DNA of 41,707 bases. It comes from Streptomyces iconiensis (GTDB taxonomy: Bacteria > Actinomycetota > Actinomycetes > Streptomycetales > Streptomycetaceae). Position 1 is the stretch's first letter. Every line of letters begins with the position of its first letter. The notes under the pieces are model-generated. The model searched no databases and was not told the DNA's origin. It saw nothing but the letters and a program-made list of their open reading frames with translations. The stretch covers positions 1-41,707 of the forward strand of contig NZ_JANCPR020000069.1 of NCBI RefSeq assembly GCF_028657195.3, read 5' to 3'. Positions 33,315-39,692 of this stretch are shown piece after piece. The translations under genes and the position numbers were made by a program.

Positions 33315-33554
33315 ATGGCCATGACCACCCGTGCCTTCTGGCGTGCCACCTCCGAGCGCGCCATACGCACCGCCGCACAGACCCTCGTCGCCGCCCTCGG
33401 CCTCGACGCCACCGGCGTCCTCGACGTCGACTGGACCGGCGGGCTCTCCCTCGCGGGCAGTGCTGCGATCCTCGCCGTCCTCACCGCGCTCGCCACCTCC
33501 GGCGCCGGAGGCCCGGGCCCGGGCGTCACCGAGACCACGCGGCGGGTGTCCTGA
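33315..33554 (+). CDS. holin (r1t-type)
   Basis: 79 residues. FWRATSERAIRTAAQTLVAAL at residues 8-28 fits the r1t/actinophage holin start, and GLSLAGSAAILAVLTALATSG gives a second membrane segment. It would time lysis and let the amidase out. Two in-frame starts lie six bases apart (MAMTT); a dual start is a known way to make holin and antiholin forms, but this is only suggestive. GAGGA lies four bases before the first ATG. Confidence 0.82.
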   Translation: MAMTTRAFWRATSERAIRTAAQTLVAALGLDATGVLDVDWTGGLSLAGSAAILAVLTALATSGAGGPGPGVTETTRRVS

Positions 33555-33784
33555 TGTCTCTGGAAGCACGCCTTCAGACGGTGGCCCGGGAGGAGGCCGG
33601 CAGCCAAGTGGCGGGCCTTCAGGAGCAGATCACCGACCTGCACGAGCACCTCCATGTGGCCATGACCCGCATCGCCAAGCTGGAGGCATCAGCGGGGGAC
33701 GGCGCCGCCCCGCACCCCGAGCCAGACGAAGCACCCGCGCCCCCTCCGGCTCGCCGTACCACCAAGAAGGCGAGCAGCGGATGA
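33554..33784 (+). CDS. small coiled-coil protein (76 aa)
   Basis: Residues 3-47 are a heptad-like helix (SLEARLQTVAREEAG then LQEQITDLHEHLHVAMTRIAKLEA), followed by a Pro-rich linker and a basic end (RRTTKKASSG). No membrane segment or signal peptide, so a spanin-like role is unlikely. It is coupled to the holin (TGATG) and to the next gene (ATGA). Similar small helical proteins are common after actinophage holins. Confidence 0.6.
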   Translation: MSLEARLQTVAREEAGSQVAGLQEQITDLHEHLHVAMTRIAKLEASAGDGAAPHPEPDEAPAPPPARRTTKKASSG

Positions 33785-34857
33785 AGGTCGTCGTCTACCC
33801 CGCCGACCGCTACGGCTGCGGCCACTTCCGCATGATCTGGCCCGCCCAGCAGCTCGCTGCGACCGGGCACGACGTGCGGGTCGTCACGCCGGAGCAGCGG
33901 CGCGTGCGGATGGTCATGGACGGCGACCGCGTCACGGACGTCCTCGTCGAGGCGGACGTGGTGGTGATGCAGCGGGTCACGCACCGGTGGCAGGCCGACG
34001 CGGTCGCGGTGATGCGGGCCAAGGGCATCGCGGTGGTGGTCGACATCGACGATGACCTCACCGCCGTGCACCCCTCGAATCCAGCGTGGGCGTCGCTGCA
34101 TCCGGCCGCCGGCGTCCGCGCCGGGGCGGGGGTAGCACCGTCACCGCACTCGTGGCGGAACCTCACCACCGCGTGCAGGAACGCGAGCCTGGTGACGGTG
34201 TCCACCCCGGCCCTGCTTCCCGTGTACTCCGCGCACGGCCGCGGGCACGTCCTGCCCAACTACCTGCCGCCCTCGTACTTCGGGCTGCCGCGTACGGACT
34301 CCGACACGATCGGCTGGCCCGCCGCACTGCACTCCCACCCGAACGACCCCGAGGTCCTCGGCGGCGCCATCGCACGGCTCGTCGGAGAGGGCGGCGAGTT
34401 CGTGATGCGCGGTGACCCCCGCGGCGCCGGCCGCGCACTCGGCCTGTCCTCGGACCCGCCCGGCGCAGCGGTGCCCGTCGAGGAGTGGCCGCGGGCGGTC
34501 GCCGAGTTGGGTATCGGTATCGCCCCGCTCGCCGACACGAAGTTCAACGCCGCCAAGTCCTGGCTGAAGCCGTTGGAGATGTCGGCGCTCGGTGTCCCGT
34601 GGGTCGCCTCGCCGCGGGCCGAGTACCGGCGCCTGCACGAGCTGGGTGCCGGCCTGCTCGCTGACCGATCCCGTACCTGGCACCGCGAGCTGAAGCGCCT
34701 GCGCGAATCCGCCGCCCTGCGCGCGGAGTTGAGCGAGGCCGGGCGGCAGGTCGCCGACGGGCTACGGCTTGCCGACCACGCCTGGCGCTGGGCAGATGCG
34801 TGGCAACGGGCCGCAGACATCCAGGCGGCTACGCCACGGCCGACGGTGCCGGTGTAG
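33781..34857 (+). CDS. glycosyltransferase, GT-B fold (GT4-like)
   Basis: 358 residues. The start YPADRYGCGHFRMIWPAQQLAATGHDV is the N-terminal Rossmann region of GT4-like enzymes. VVVDIDDDLTAVHPSNPAW, VTVSTPALLPVY and GHVLPNYLPP are typical of phage-encoded GT-B enzymes that use an NDP-sugar. The C-terminal half has IAPLADTKFNAAKSWLKPLEMSALGVPWVAS, which matches the family's donor-binding site (the E-x7-E region is altered to KPLEMSALG). It follows the lysis genes, far from the other glycosyltransferases, and overlaps the convergent WhiB gene tail-to-tail by 29 bases. Confidence 0.83.
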   Translation: MKVVVYPADRYGCGHFRMIWPAQQLAATGHDVRVVTPEQRRVRMVMDGDRVTDVLVEADVVVMQRVTHRWQADAVAVMRAKGIAVVVDIDDDLTAVHPSNPAWASLHPAAGVRAGAGVAPSPHSWRNLTTACRNASLVTVSTPALLPVYSAHGRGHVLPNYLPPSYFGLPRTDSDTIGWPAALHSHPNDPEVLGGAIARLVGEGGEFVMRGDPRGAGRALGLSSDPPGAAVPVEEWPRAVAELGIGIAPLADTKFNAAKSWLKPLEMSALGVPWVASPRAEYRRLHELGAGLLADRSRTWHRELKRLRESAALRAELSEAGRQVADGLRLADHAWRWADAWQRAADIQAATPRPTVPV

Positions 34858-35224
34858 CCGCGAGGGGCTCCAGCCGTACGTCGCGTACCCACGAGGCGCC
34901 GCAGGCGACGCACATCTCGTGGGTGCCGACCATCGTCAGCGAAGTGCTCGTGCACAGAGGGCACTTCGCGCGCGTACGCACGCGTACGAGCTGGGCGCGC
35001 TGGTAGGTGCTGGTGCCGCCCCAGTACCCCTCAGCGCCATGGAGGGTGGCCCACATCAGGCAGGGCTGGCGGACGGGGCAGGTGTCGCACGTGGCCGCCG
35101 CTGTGGTGAGGCCCTCGGCGGTCTCCTCGTCCGGCACGAACTGCTCCAGCGGCATGTCCGCGCAGGCACCCTCGGGCTGCCAGCTCACATCGTCGGGGTC
35201 GATGTACTGCCGTGCGGTGCTCAC
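34829..35224 (-). CDS. WhiB-family regulator with C-terminal zinc ribbon
   Basis: 131-residue iron-sulfur transcription factor of the actinobacterial WhiB family. The four cluster Cys residues are present: ACADMP, then CDTCPVRQPC (C-x2-C-x5-C). The G(Y)WGG turn (GYWGGTSTYQR) follows. WhiB proteins bind [4Fe-4S] and act with the principal sigma factor. A second Cys set at the end (CPLC, then CVACGASW) looks like a zinc ribbon, an addition to the usual short form. The GTG start overlaps the HTH gene stop (GTGA). Phage-encoded WhiB proteins are known (mycobacteriophage TM4) and can alter host sporulation or division genes; the target here is unknown. Confidence 0.9.
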   Translation of the reverse strand: MSTARQYIDPDDVSWQPEGACADMPLEQFVPDEETAEGLTTAAATCDTCPVRQPCLMWATLHGAEGYWGGTSTYQRAQLVRVRTRAKCPLCTSTSLTMVGTHEMCVACGASWVRDVRLEPLAATPAPSAVA

Positions 35225-35487
35225 GGGCAGGGGGTGCCGTCGGCGTGGGCCCAGACGATGACGCCGTCGCGGACGCACTGGCGGATGCGGCCTGCGGTGC
35301 GGAGCCTCGCGAGGGCAAGGTAGACGATGCTCTTCTCCAGCCCTGTGGCGGCGGCGAGTTCATTGCGGGAGAGGGGCCCGTCGGCGAGCAGCGTGTAGAT
35401 CCGATCGTCACGGCTGATCGTCTCGGAGGGCCGGGGCCGGCCTCTGCGTGGGGCGGGAGCTGTCGTGATAGACATCGCGGCTCGCAT
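35221..35487 (-). CDS. winged-helix / HTH DNA-binding protein
   Basis: 88 residues. An N-terminal basic AT-hook-like RRGRPRP is followed by a winged-helix domain: DDRIYTLLADGPLSRNELAAATGL holds the helix-turn-helix and SIVYLALARLRTAGRIRQC the recognition helix and wing. It is probably a transcription regulator, co-transcribed with the WhiB gene. I chose ATG 35487; ATG 35475 is also possible and would remove four residues. An interrupted palindrome and a TACGAT box lie directly upstream, so it may control itself. Confidence 0.75.
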   Translation of the reverse strand: MRAAMSITTAPAPRRGRPRPSETISRDDRIYTLLADGPLSRNELAAATGLEKSIVYLALARLRTAGRIRQCVRDGVIVWAHADGTPCP

Positions 35488-35492
35488 TCGTT

Positions 35493-35510
35493 GATCCGAT
35501 CGTATGGATC
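35493..35510 (-). promoter_or_regulatory. promoter region with GATCC-N8-GGATC palindrome
   Basis: On the minus strand TACGAT (35504-35499) is a -10-like box whose transcript would begin about five bases before ATG 35487. GATCC at 35493-35497 and GGATC at 35506-35510 form an inverted repeat that spans this box. An HTH protein binding here could block its own promoter. No clear -35 box. Confidence 0.45.
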
Positions 35511-35604
35511 TATTGTGCCGCGTGGCGTGGCCAGTTGGGCAGAACCCGACCCCGATCTTCGAGGAGCGAACACGCCCGGCCGCCCCGGACCAGCAGAGCA
35601 CCCT

Positions 35605-35880
35605 CTACGGGAGGTCGCCGCCGTGCTCGCGGCTGATGCGCACCGCGTCCTCCCACGCCATCGCTCGGCGCCCGTACACGGTCTCGGCGTCGCCGTCGAG
35701 CACGTGCTGGATGTGGCGGCTCGCCTGCTCCCGTGCCGCCTGCGCTGCTTGCTCGGCGTGCCACTCGATCAGTTCGTCCGGCGAGGCACCCGCGACGATG
35801 ATCGTGTCCGTGGTGGTCGAGAACACCGCGAGCGACCCGTCCGGCTGCCGGATGATCTGCTGGCCCATGGGCGTGGTCAT
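35605..35880 (-). CDS. hypothetical protein (91 aa)
   Basis: Small protein with a short beta start (IIRQPDGSLAVFSTTTDTIIV) and a long helix rich in Ala and Gln (ELIEWHAEQAAQAAREQASRHI), then VYGRRAMAWEDAVRI. No family recognised; similar short proteins of this shape occur in actinophages. The ATG overlaps the upstream stop (ATGA). The 117 bases between this gene and the HTH gene hold the HTH promoter. Confidence 0.6.
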   Translation of the reverse strand: MTTPMGQQIIRQPDGSLAVFSTTTDTIIVAGASPDELIEWHAEQAAQAAREQASRHIQHVLDGDAETVYGRRAMAWEDAVRISREHGGDLP

Positions 35881-35996
35881 CCTCTCGCGAGCAGGATCGG
35901 TGCGACCGCGAGGTACACGGCCACGAGGGCGAAGGCGAAGCACCAGGTGATCCGGTCGTAGTGGTGGGCTAGCCAGCGGAAGAGACTCGCCATCAT
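35877..35996 (-). CDS. small single-span membrane protein (39 aa)
   Basis: One membrane helix (ITWCFAFALVAVYLAVAPILL) preceded by a basic stretch. The start ATG ATG overlaps the upstream stop; 35996 or 35993 can be used. Too short to classify. Coupled at both ends, which argues that it is real. Confidence 0.5.
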   Translation of the reverse strand: MMASLFRWLAHHYDRITWCFAFALVAVYLAVAPILLARG

Positions 35997-36367
35997 GCCC
36001 CGGGCAGCCAGACCTTGTCGGCGCCCACCATGTCGGCGGCGTCCTCGATCGGGTCCCGCCGCATCCATGTCTCCAGCGGGGTGACGCTGATCTCTTCGCC
36101 GTGCGCCCGTTCGGCTTCGACGAGCCAGGCCATCAGGTCCGGCGTGTCCGCCTCGGCCGGAGGCGTGAGGTCGGCGAGGAACGGATGCTGCTGGATCAGC
36201 GCTGGCTTGCACGCGTCGGCAACGGACGGAAGCTGATGGGTGAACACATCCTGCCCGGTCATGTGCCCCAGCAGGGCGTAGAGCCCGTCCATGTGGGAGC
36301 GGGACAGCAGGATGTCGGTGGTGACGCTGAGTACGTCGGCCAGCGGGATCATTCGGGCATCGGCCAT
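35993..36367 (-). CDS. DUF7736-like conserved phage protein (124 aa)
   Basis: Residues ~8-70 read LADVLSVTTDILLSRSHMDGLYALLGHMTGQDVFTHQLPSVADACKPALI across two helices, a pattern I recall from a widespread phage family (DUF7736) of unknown function. The C-terminal part is acidic (PIEDAADMVGADKVWLPGA). ATG 36367 has AGAGG eight bases upstream. A pair of hairpins lies upstream between this gene and the next. Confidence 0.68.
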   Translation of the reverse strand: MADARMIPLADVLSVTTDILLSRSHMDGLYALLGHMTGQDVFTHQLPSVADACKPALIQQHPFLADLTPPAEADTPDLMAWLVEAERAHGEEISVTPLETWMRRDPIEDAADMVGADKVWLPGA

Positions 36368-36412
36368 GGGGTCATCCTCTCGCGGTCGGGCGGCAGTTGC
36401 AGGCGTACGGGT

Positions 36413-36486
36413 GGGCCCGCTCCAGCAGGGGGATACCGGAGCGGGCCCGGGGAAGGGCCGCCGCACGGGCAGGTGCACGGCGGCCC
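36413..36486 (-). terminator. two tandem hairpins, probable terminator
   Basis: GGGCCCGCTCC (36413-36423) pairs with GGAGCGGGCCC (36438-36448). GGGCCGCCG (36455-36463) pairs with CGGCGGCCC (36478-36486). Both stems are perfect and lie just past the stop of the minus-strand gene at 36494. No T-run follows, as is common in high-GC actinobacteria. The 126 bases from 36368 to 36493 hold nothing else I can support. Confidence 0.6.
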
Positions 36487-36493
36487 GAGGTCT

Positions 36494-36976
36494 TCAGGCG
36501 AGCTGCGCGGGAGTAACACGCAGACCCGGCGTCGGGCGGCTGTCGACAGGCGGCGGGTACACGGTCACACCCTCGCCGGTCGGCGCGTGCCGATCGTCCG
36601 CATCGCGCAGCATGCCCGGGACGGCAGCCGCATCGTCGTCGCCCGCCTGGTCGATGAGGACCCACTCGCCGGGGTTGCGCAGCGAGATGTCGTTACTCGC
36701 GGCGTCGAGTTCGTCCGCGGTGGGCTGGCGGAACACGTCGACCGCGAACTCCGCCGCCCTGCTCTCGGGCGCGTGGGTGGCGACAACGAGGACGTCACCG
36801 ACACGGGCCGCGGAGAGGACTGTCCGCTCGGCGCCGGCCATGCCCCAGGCGGCGAGCGCCTCGCGGGCCTGCCTGCGGACCGCGTTGGCCTGCTCCAGGT
36901 TGTACAGCTCGGTGGCGCAGCCGGAGCAGGTGCGCATGAAACGCCCGGCGGCGGGGTGGCGGCGGCAGGACTGCAT
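36494..36976 (-). CDS. hypothetical protein with N-terminal zinc-finger-like motif
   Basis: 160 residues. The start CRRHPAAG then RTCSGC gives a CxxH...CxxC set that could bind zinc. A helical part follows (NAVRRQAREALAAWGM), then a beta/alpha domain (RTVLSAARVGDVLVVATHAP, DELDAASNDISLRNPGEWVLID) and an unstructured Pro-rich end. No family recognised. ATG 36976 has AAGGAG six bases upstream. Confidence 0.65.
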   Translation of the reverse strand: MQSCRRHPAAGRFMRTCSGCATELYNLEQANAVRRQAREALAAWGMAGAERTVLSAARVGDVLVVATHAPESRAAEFAVDVFRQPTADELDAASNDISLRNPGEWVLIDQAGDDDAAAVPGMLRDADDRHAPTGEGVTVYPPPVDSRPTPGLRVTPAQLA

Positions 36977-36987
36977 GGCGGTCTCCT

Positions 36988-37083
36988 TCAGTCGTCGGGC
37001 TCGTGCTCGTGCTCGTACCGGTCGTTCCAGTAGTCGCGATCCGCCTGCGCCTCGTCCGCCACGGTGGGCTCGGTGGCGTCCAT
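36988..37083 (-). CDS. small acidic protein (31 aa)
   Basis: Very acidic with a His/Glu end (DYWNDRYEHEHEPDD). Starts at ATG 37083, which overlaps the SWIM-protein stop (TGATG), and ends 11 bases before the next gene. Only this coupling supports it. DNA-mimic or anti-defence roles are sometimes seen for small acidic phage proteins; nothing here shows that. Confidence 0.45.
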   Translation of the reverse strand: MDATEPTVADEAQADRDYWNDRYEHEHEPDD

Positions 37084-37418
37084 CAGGCGGCGAGCAAGAG
37101 GCGGGCGGCGAGCTGGTGGTAGCAGGGCCGGACGGCCTTGCGGCCGGCGGGGCAGGCGCAGTTGGCCGGGTGGCAGAGGTAGCTCTCGCTGCCGTCGGTG
37201 GAGACGGCGCGGAATACCCGCGATCGGATGGCGACGATGGCGCCGTCCTCGATCAGCTCGTGGGCGGACGCGACCTGGTGGGCCTGGAAGTCGGCGAGGT
37301 CGGCGCTGGCGTGGCGGACCTTGGCGGCGCAGCCACGGCCGTAGCCGCGTGCCTGGCTGGCGGTGGCGGTGAGCTTGCGTCCGCAGCGGAGGCAGTTGGT
37401 GTGCGGTGTGGTCTGCAT
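37083..37418 (-). CDS. DUF6011-like / SWIM zinc-finger protein
   Basis: 111 residues. The N-terminus has NCLRCGRKLTATASQ and GYGRGCAAKV, the three-Cys start of DUF6011-like proteins. The middle is IEDGAIVAIRSRVFRAVST. The C-terminus CHPANCACPAGRKAVRPCYHQLAARL is a SWIM-type zinc finger (CxC...CxH). It probably binds nucleic acid or protein. ATG 37418 has GAGGGGG four to five bases upstream. Its promoter lies in the divergent region with three operator-like sites. Confidence 0.75.
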   Translation of the reverse strand: MQTTPHTNCLRCGRKLTATASQARGYGRGCAAKVRHASADLADFQAHQVASAHELIEDGAIVAIRSRVFRAVSTDGSESYLCHPANCACPAGRKAVRPCYHQLAARLLLAA

Positions 37419-37437
37419 CGTGTCCCCCTCGTAAACC

Positions 37438-37508
37438 GTGTACCCACACAGTAAAGGGAAACCGTGTGGGTACACAAGAGGCTGTGCGGCAAAACCGTGT
37501 GGGAACAT
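37438..37508. promoter_or_regulatory. three-site operator region, GTGT-N4-ACAY
   Basis: GTGTACCCACAC at 37438-37449 and GTGTGGGTACAC at 37464-37475 are exact reverse complements, and a third copy, GTGTGGGAACAT, is at 37497-37508. Each is itself a small palindrome (GTGT/ACAC). CCGTGTGGG also repeats directly at 37462 and 37495. The sites fill the gap between two divergent genes; the third lies six bases before ATG 37515. This is the layout of an autoregulated switch. Confidence 0.65.
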
Positions 37509-37514
37509 CAGGGC

Positions 37515-37754
37515 ATGCCAGAAGCCTCCGACCACACCTACGCCACACGCTTCCGCATCCCCAAGATCATCTGGGAGGCGTACGGCCGCGTCGTTCCCAA
37601 CCGCAACGCCGACCTCCTCGACCACGTCCGTACCGTCATCGCAGAACACGGCACCGACCAGGACCGAGCCGACCTCGAAGCCGGAGAACGCGAACTCACC
37701 GAACGCCGCTCACGCAAAGGCGGCCGACCGCGACGTTCCCCGACGAAGGAGTGA
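37515..37754 (+). CDS. possible ribbon-helix-helix regulator (79 aa)
   Basis: The start TYATRFRIPKIIWEAYGRV followed by NADLLDHVRTVIAEHG fits a short beta strand plus two helices, as in Arc/CopG-type proteins. The C-terminus is basic (RRSRKGGRPRRS). It is the only plus-strand gene in the right-hand part and faces the SWIM gene across the operator region, so it is the likely regulator of both. ATG 37515 has no good ribosome-binding site. An upstream ATG at 37464 would overlap the operator copies. The fold call is from pattern only. Confidence 0.6.
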   Translation: MPEASDHTYATRFRIPKIIWEAYGRVVPNRNADLLDHVRTVIAEHGTDQDRADLEAGERELTERRSRKGGRPRRSPTKE

Positions 37755-37874
37755 CGCCCAGCAGGTGAGGCAGCGCCAGCACTGGCCGGCGCCCGACGGC
37801 GCGGTGCCAGTAGTGCGTGGCGCGAGGCAGCCCCACCCAGTGTCCGGGCAGGGCCCCTCGCGCGCAGCGGTCAC
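37710..37874 (-). CDS. possible small Cys-rich protein (54 aa)
   Basis: GTG 37874 overlaps the stop of the gene at 37871 (GTGA), and the frame reads to 37710, overlapping the convergent gene's end by 45 bases. It has CPDTGWGC and CWRCLTCW, a possible zinc site. Support is the coupling and the Cys spacing only. If it is not real, the 116 bases from 37755 to 37870 have no gene. Confidence 0.33.
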   Translation of the reverse strand: MTAAREGPCPDTGWGCLAPRTTGTAPSGAGQCWRCLTCWASLLRRGTSRSAAFA

Positions 37875-38053
37875 ATGTCGAAGTACGGGCCCGCGTGGCG
37901 CGGATCATCGGCGGGCTCGCGCGCCCAGTCCTCGGCCACCCGCTGTTCGCGCTCGTGCTCCTCGCAGTGGTCACAGCGGTTGCGGCGTTCCGGGTCGGTG
38001 TCGCGGTTCGGGCAGTCGTGCCAGTGAGGCTCAGTGGGGATGCAGTCGGCCAT
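37871..38053 (-). CDS. small Cys/His-rich protein (60 aa)
   Basis: MADCIPTEPHWHDCPNRD, then RCDHCEEHEREQRV: two Cys, then CxxC with flanking His, so a zinc finger is plausible. The acidic helix that follows ends in GPYFDM. ATG 38053 has GGAAGG eight bases upstream. Unknown function. Confidence 0.58.
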   Translation of the reverse strand: MADCIPTEPHWHDCPNRDTDPERRNRCDHCEEHEREQRVAEDWAREPADDPRHAGPYFDM

Positions 38054-38152
38054 GCTGCTGACCTTCCTCTCGCAGTGAGTGGTCCTCCTATAAGGCAGCC
38101 CGCGCAGTGCGGCCCGTGAACGTCCGGCGGAACCATCCATGTGCCGCCAGAG

Positions 38153-38776
38153 CTACCCCCATTCGCAGCCGATTCCGTCGCCCTCGCGGTCCAAGTGCTC
38201 CCCATACCCCGGGTCGCCTCGATGCACGGGTGTCGCATCGTCCGCGCGTGCCTCCGCGCAGTTGGCGTACTCCCGCTCGGCCTGGCCTCCAGGGCTCAGC
38301 TCAACTGTGACCGTGGCCTCCCCCTGGGCTGTCTCGGGATGGCCCTTCAGCTTCACCTTGTAGGTGACCGTGGCTTCGCCTTCGAAGCCCGGGGTCGGCG
38401 TGAAGATGGCAGTGCCGTCGAGTTGCGCCGGTGAGACGACGCCGTGGCTCGCCCCGAGCTGGCTGATCCGCACGTCCCGTGCGGTCAGGCCATCATCATC
38501 GTCAAGGTCATCGACTGCGCCGGAGCGCCGGTCCTCCGCACTCAGGCCGGCCAGCAGGTCCAATCGCACCGACTTGTCCATGTCGGTCCACAGCATCTCG
38601 TCCTGGCCTGCGAAGCCGTGCTCTTCGAGCCGCCACTCGGCTTTCGCGGCCTTCGTGGCCCTGGGCTTGGCCTCGGCGGTGTCCTCGTCCCCGCCTGAGC
38701 AGGACACCCAGATACCCGTTCCCAGCACGATCAGTGCCAGCACCCCGCAGCAGCCTCTCCCGAAATCATCCGCCAT
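38153..38776 (-). CDS. exported or membrane-anchored protein with Excalibur domain
   Basis: 207 residues. An N-terminal hydrophobic stretch (GVLALIVLGTGIWVSCSGG) could be a signal anchor or a lipoprotein signal, though the residues before Cys (WVS) are not an ideal lipobox. A middle beta domain has GTAIFTPTPGFEGEATVTYKV, Ig/cadherin-like. The C-terminus YANCAEARADDATPVHRG then LDREGDGIGCE is an Excalibur domain (DxDxDGxxCE type), a calcium-binding motif common on actinobacterial surface proteins. It would sit on the host surface in a lysogen. ATG 38776 has GAGGGGG five bases upstream. Role in host colonisation or exclusion of other phages is inference. Confidence 0.8.
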   Translation of the reverse strand: MADDFGRGCCGVLALIVLGTGIWVSCSGGDEDTAEAKPRATKAAKAEWRLEEHGFAGQDEMLWTDMDKSVRLDLLAGLSAEDRRSGAVDDLDDDDGLTARDVRISQLGASHGVVSPAQLDGTAIFTPTPGFEGEATVTYKVKLKGHPETAQGEATVTVELSPGGQAEREYANCAEARADDATPVHRGDPGYGEHLDREGDGIGCEWG

Positions 38777-38799
38777 CGTCGCCCCCTCGGATGGTTGGT

Positions 38800-38834
38800 G
38801 AGGCCCCGCCGCGCTGGGGGCTTGGCGGGGCCTC
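38800..38834 (-). terminator. hairpin terminator between the two surface-protein genes
   Basis: GAGGCCCCGCC (38800-38810) and GGCGGGGCCTC (38824-38834) form a perfect 11-bp stem with a 13-base loop. It lies 12 bases past the stop of the minus-strand gene at 38847. No T-run follows on the minus strand. Confidence 0.65.
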
Positions 38835-38846
38835 GGCATGGGGCGG

Positions 38847-39422
38847 TCAGCGCTTGGTGAGGGGTTCGCAGCCTTGCACGGAGACGGTGCCGTCCTCCGC
38901 AGCGAGCGTGATGATGATCCGTTCGTTCTTGTTGCCGCTCTTGATCTGCGGCATCGTCGTCTCACCGGACGGCTCTGTGGTGATCGCGCACACGTCGAAC
39001 ACGTCGGAAGAGGCGCCCGCCGACTCGTACGTTCCCGCCGGGATGTCCTGGCCGACGATGTAGTCGCCGTCGCCGTACTGCCCGTCTTTGGCCGCCTCGC
39101 GGTCGGCTTTGTCCTTGAGCTTTTTGCGGCCTTTCTCGTTGTCCTTCTGGATGTCGTCGAGTTCCTTGTCCAGGGCGTCGGCGGCCTTGTCGCCCTCTTC
39201 GATGGTCTCATCGATCTCGTCTTGCGTCGGCTTGGCTTCGACGGTGGTGCTGGGCTTCTTGGCTGGGGCCGGGTCGTCGCCGAGTGCGGCGCCGAGCGCT
39301 GCGAGGAGGATGAATCCGCCGATGATGCCGCCTGCGACCTTCAGCCCGGTGTGCTTCTTTTTCGGTGGCAGCGGCTGGAATTGTTGCGGCTGCTGAGGCG
39401 GGTACTGCTGGTATTGGCTCAT
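38847..39422 (-). CDS. membrane-anchored protein with coiled coil and surface beta domain
   Basis: 191 residues. The N-terminal 25 residues are Pro/Gln/Tyr-rich (SQYQQYPPQQPQQFQPLPP), followed by KKK and a membrane helix (GGIIGGFILLAALGAALG). A highly charged coiled coil spans ~60-110. The C-terminal domain has GDYIVGQDIPAGTYES and a late GC pair, the fold seen at the end of many actinobacterial secreted proteins of unknown function. Topology is probably cytoplasmic tail, one span, outer domain. ATG 39422 has AGGGGG four bases upstream. Confidence 0.78.
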   Translation of the reverse strand: MSQYQQYPPQQPQQFQPLPPKKKHTGLKVAGGIIGGFILLAALGAALGDDPAPAKKPSTTVEAKPTQDEIDETIEEGDKAADALDKELDDIQKDNEKGRKKLKDKADREAAKDGQYGDGDYIVGQDIPAGTYESAGASSDVFDVCAITTEPSGETTMPQIKSGNKNERIIITLAAEDGTVSVQGCEPLTKR

Positions 39423-39448
39423 GGGTCCCCCTGGGATGTGAGAGCGGG

Positions 39449-39489
39449 AGCGTAGCGCCGGATGTAGGTGGTACATCGGTGAACTACAT
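39449..39489 (-). promoter_or_regulatory. promoter with inverted repeats upstream of the surface-protein gene
   Basis: On the minus strand TACGCT (39454-39449) is the -10-like box, the same hexamer as at 9660. GATGTA (39461-39466) and TACATC (39472-39477) form a perfect inverted repeat with a five-base gap where the -35 would be, and CTACAT (39484-39489) adds another half-site. This suggests a regulated promoter. No consensus -35. Confidence 0.45.
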
Positions 39490-39515
39490 GATGTGTCCGG
39501 TTCTGGTGGTACTCG

Positions 39516-39614
39516 TCAGGTCATGTGGGGGCAGTTGCGTACCCACCAGCCGCAGTCTGCGCAGTACGTGTGAGGGGCGGCGCGGGTGAAGAACGCTCGC
39601 AGTCGGGGCATCAT
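39516..39614 (-). CDS. 32-residue zinc-knuckle-like protein
   Basis: A frame too short for usual gene finding. It starts at ATG 39614 with AGGAG six bases upstream and ends with TGA at 39516. YCADCGWWVRNCPHM gives C-x2-C-x6-C-x2-H. The N-terminus is basic and helical. The clean ribosome-binding site and metal motif support it. No function known. Confidence 0.6.
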   Translation of the reverse strand: MMPRLRAFFTRAAPHTYCADCGWWVRNCPHMT

Positions 39615-39692
39615 GTTGATCTCCTGTCTCCTGCTGGGGATGGGTGACCGGGGTCGGCCTAGTGCAGCCACACGGGCGGCCGGCCCCGGGAT

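Noticed and set aside
37464..37514. ATG 37464 as start of the ribbon-helix-helix-like gene
   Set aside because: It would place two operator-like sites inside the coding region, and the added residues do not resemble the fold.
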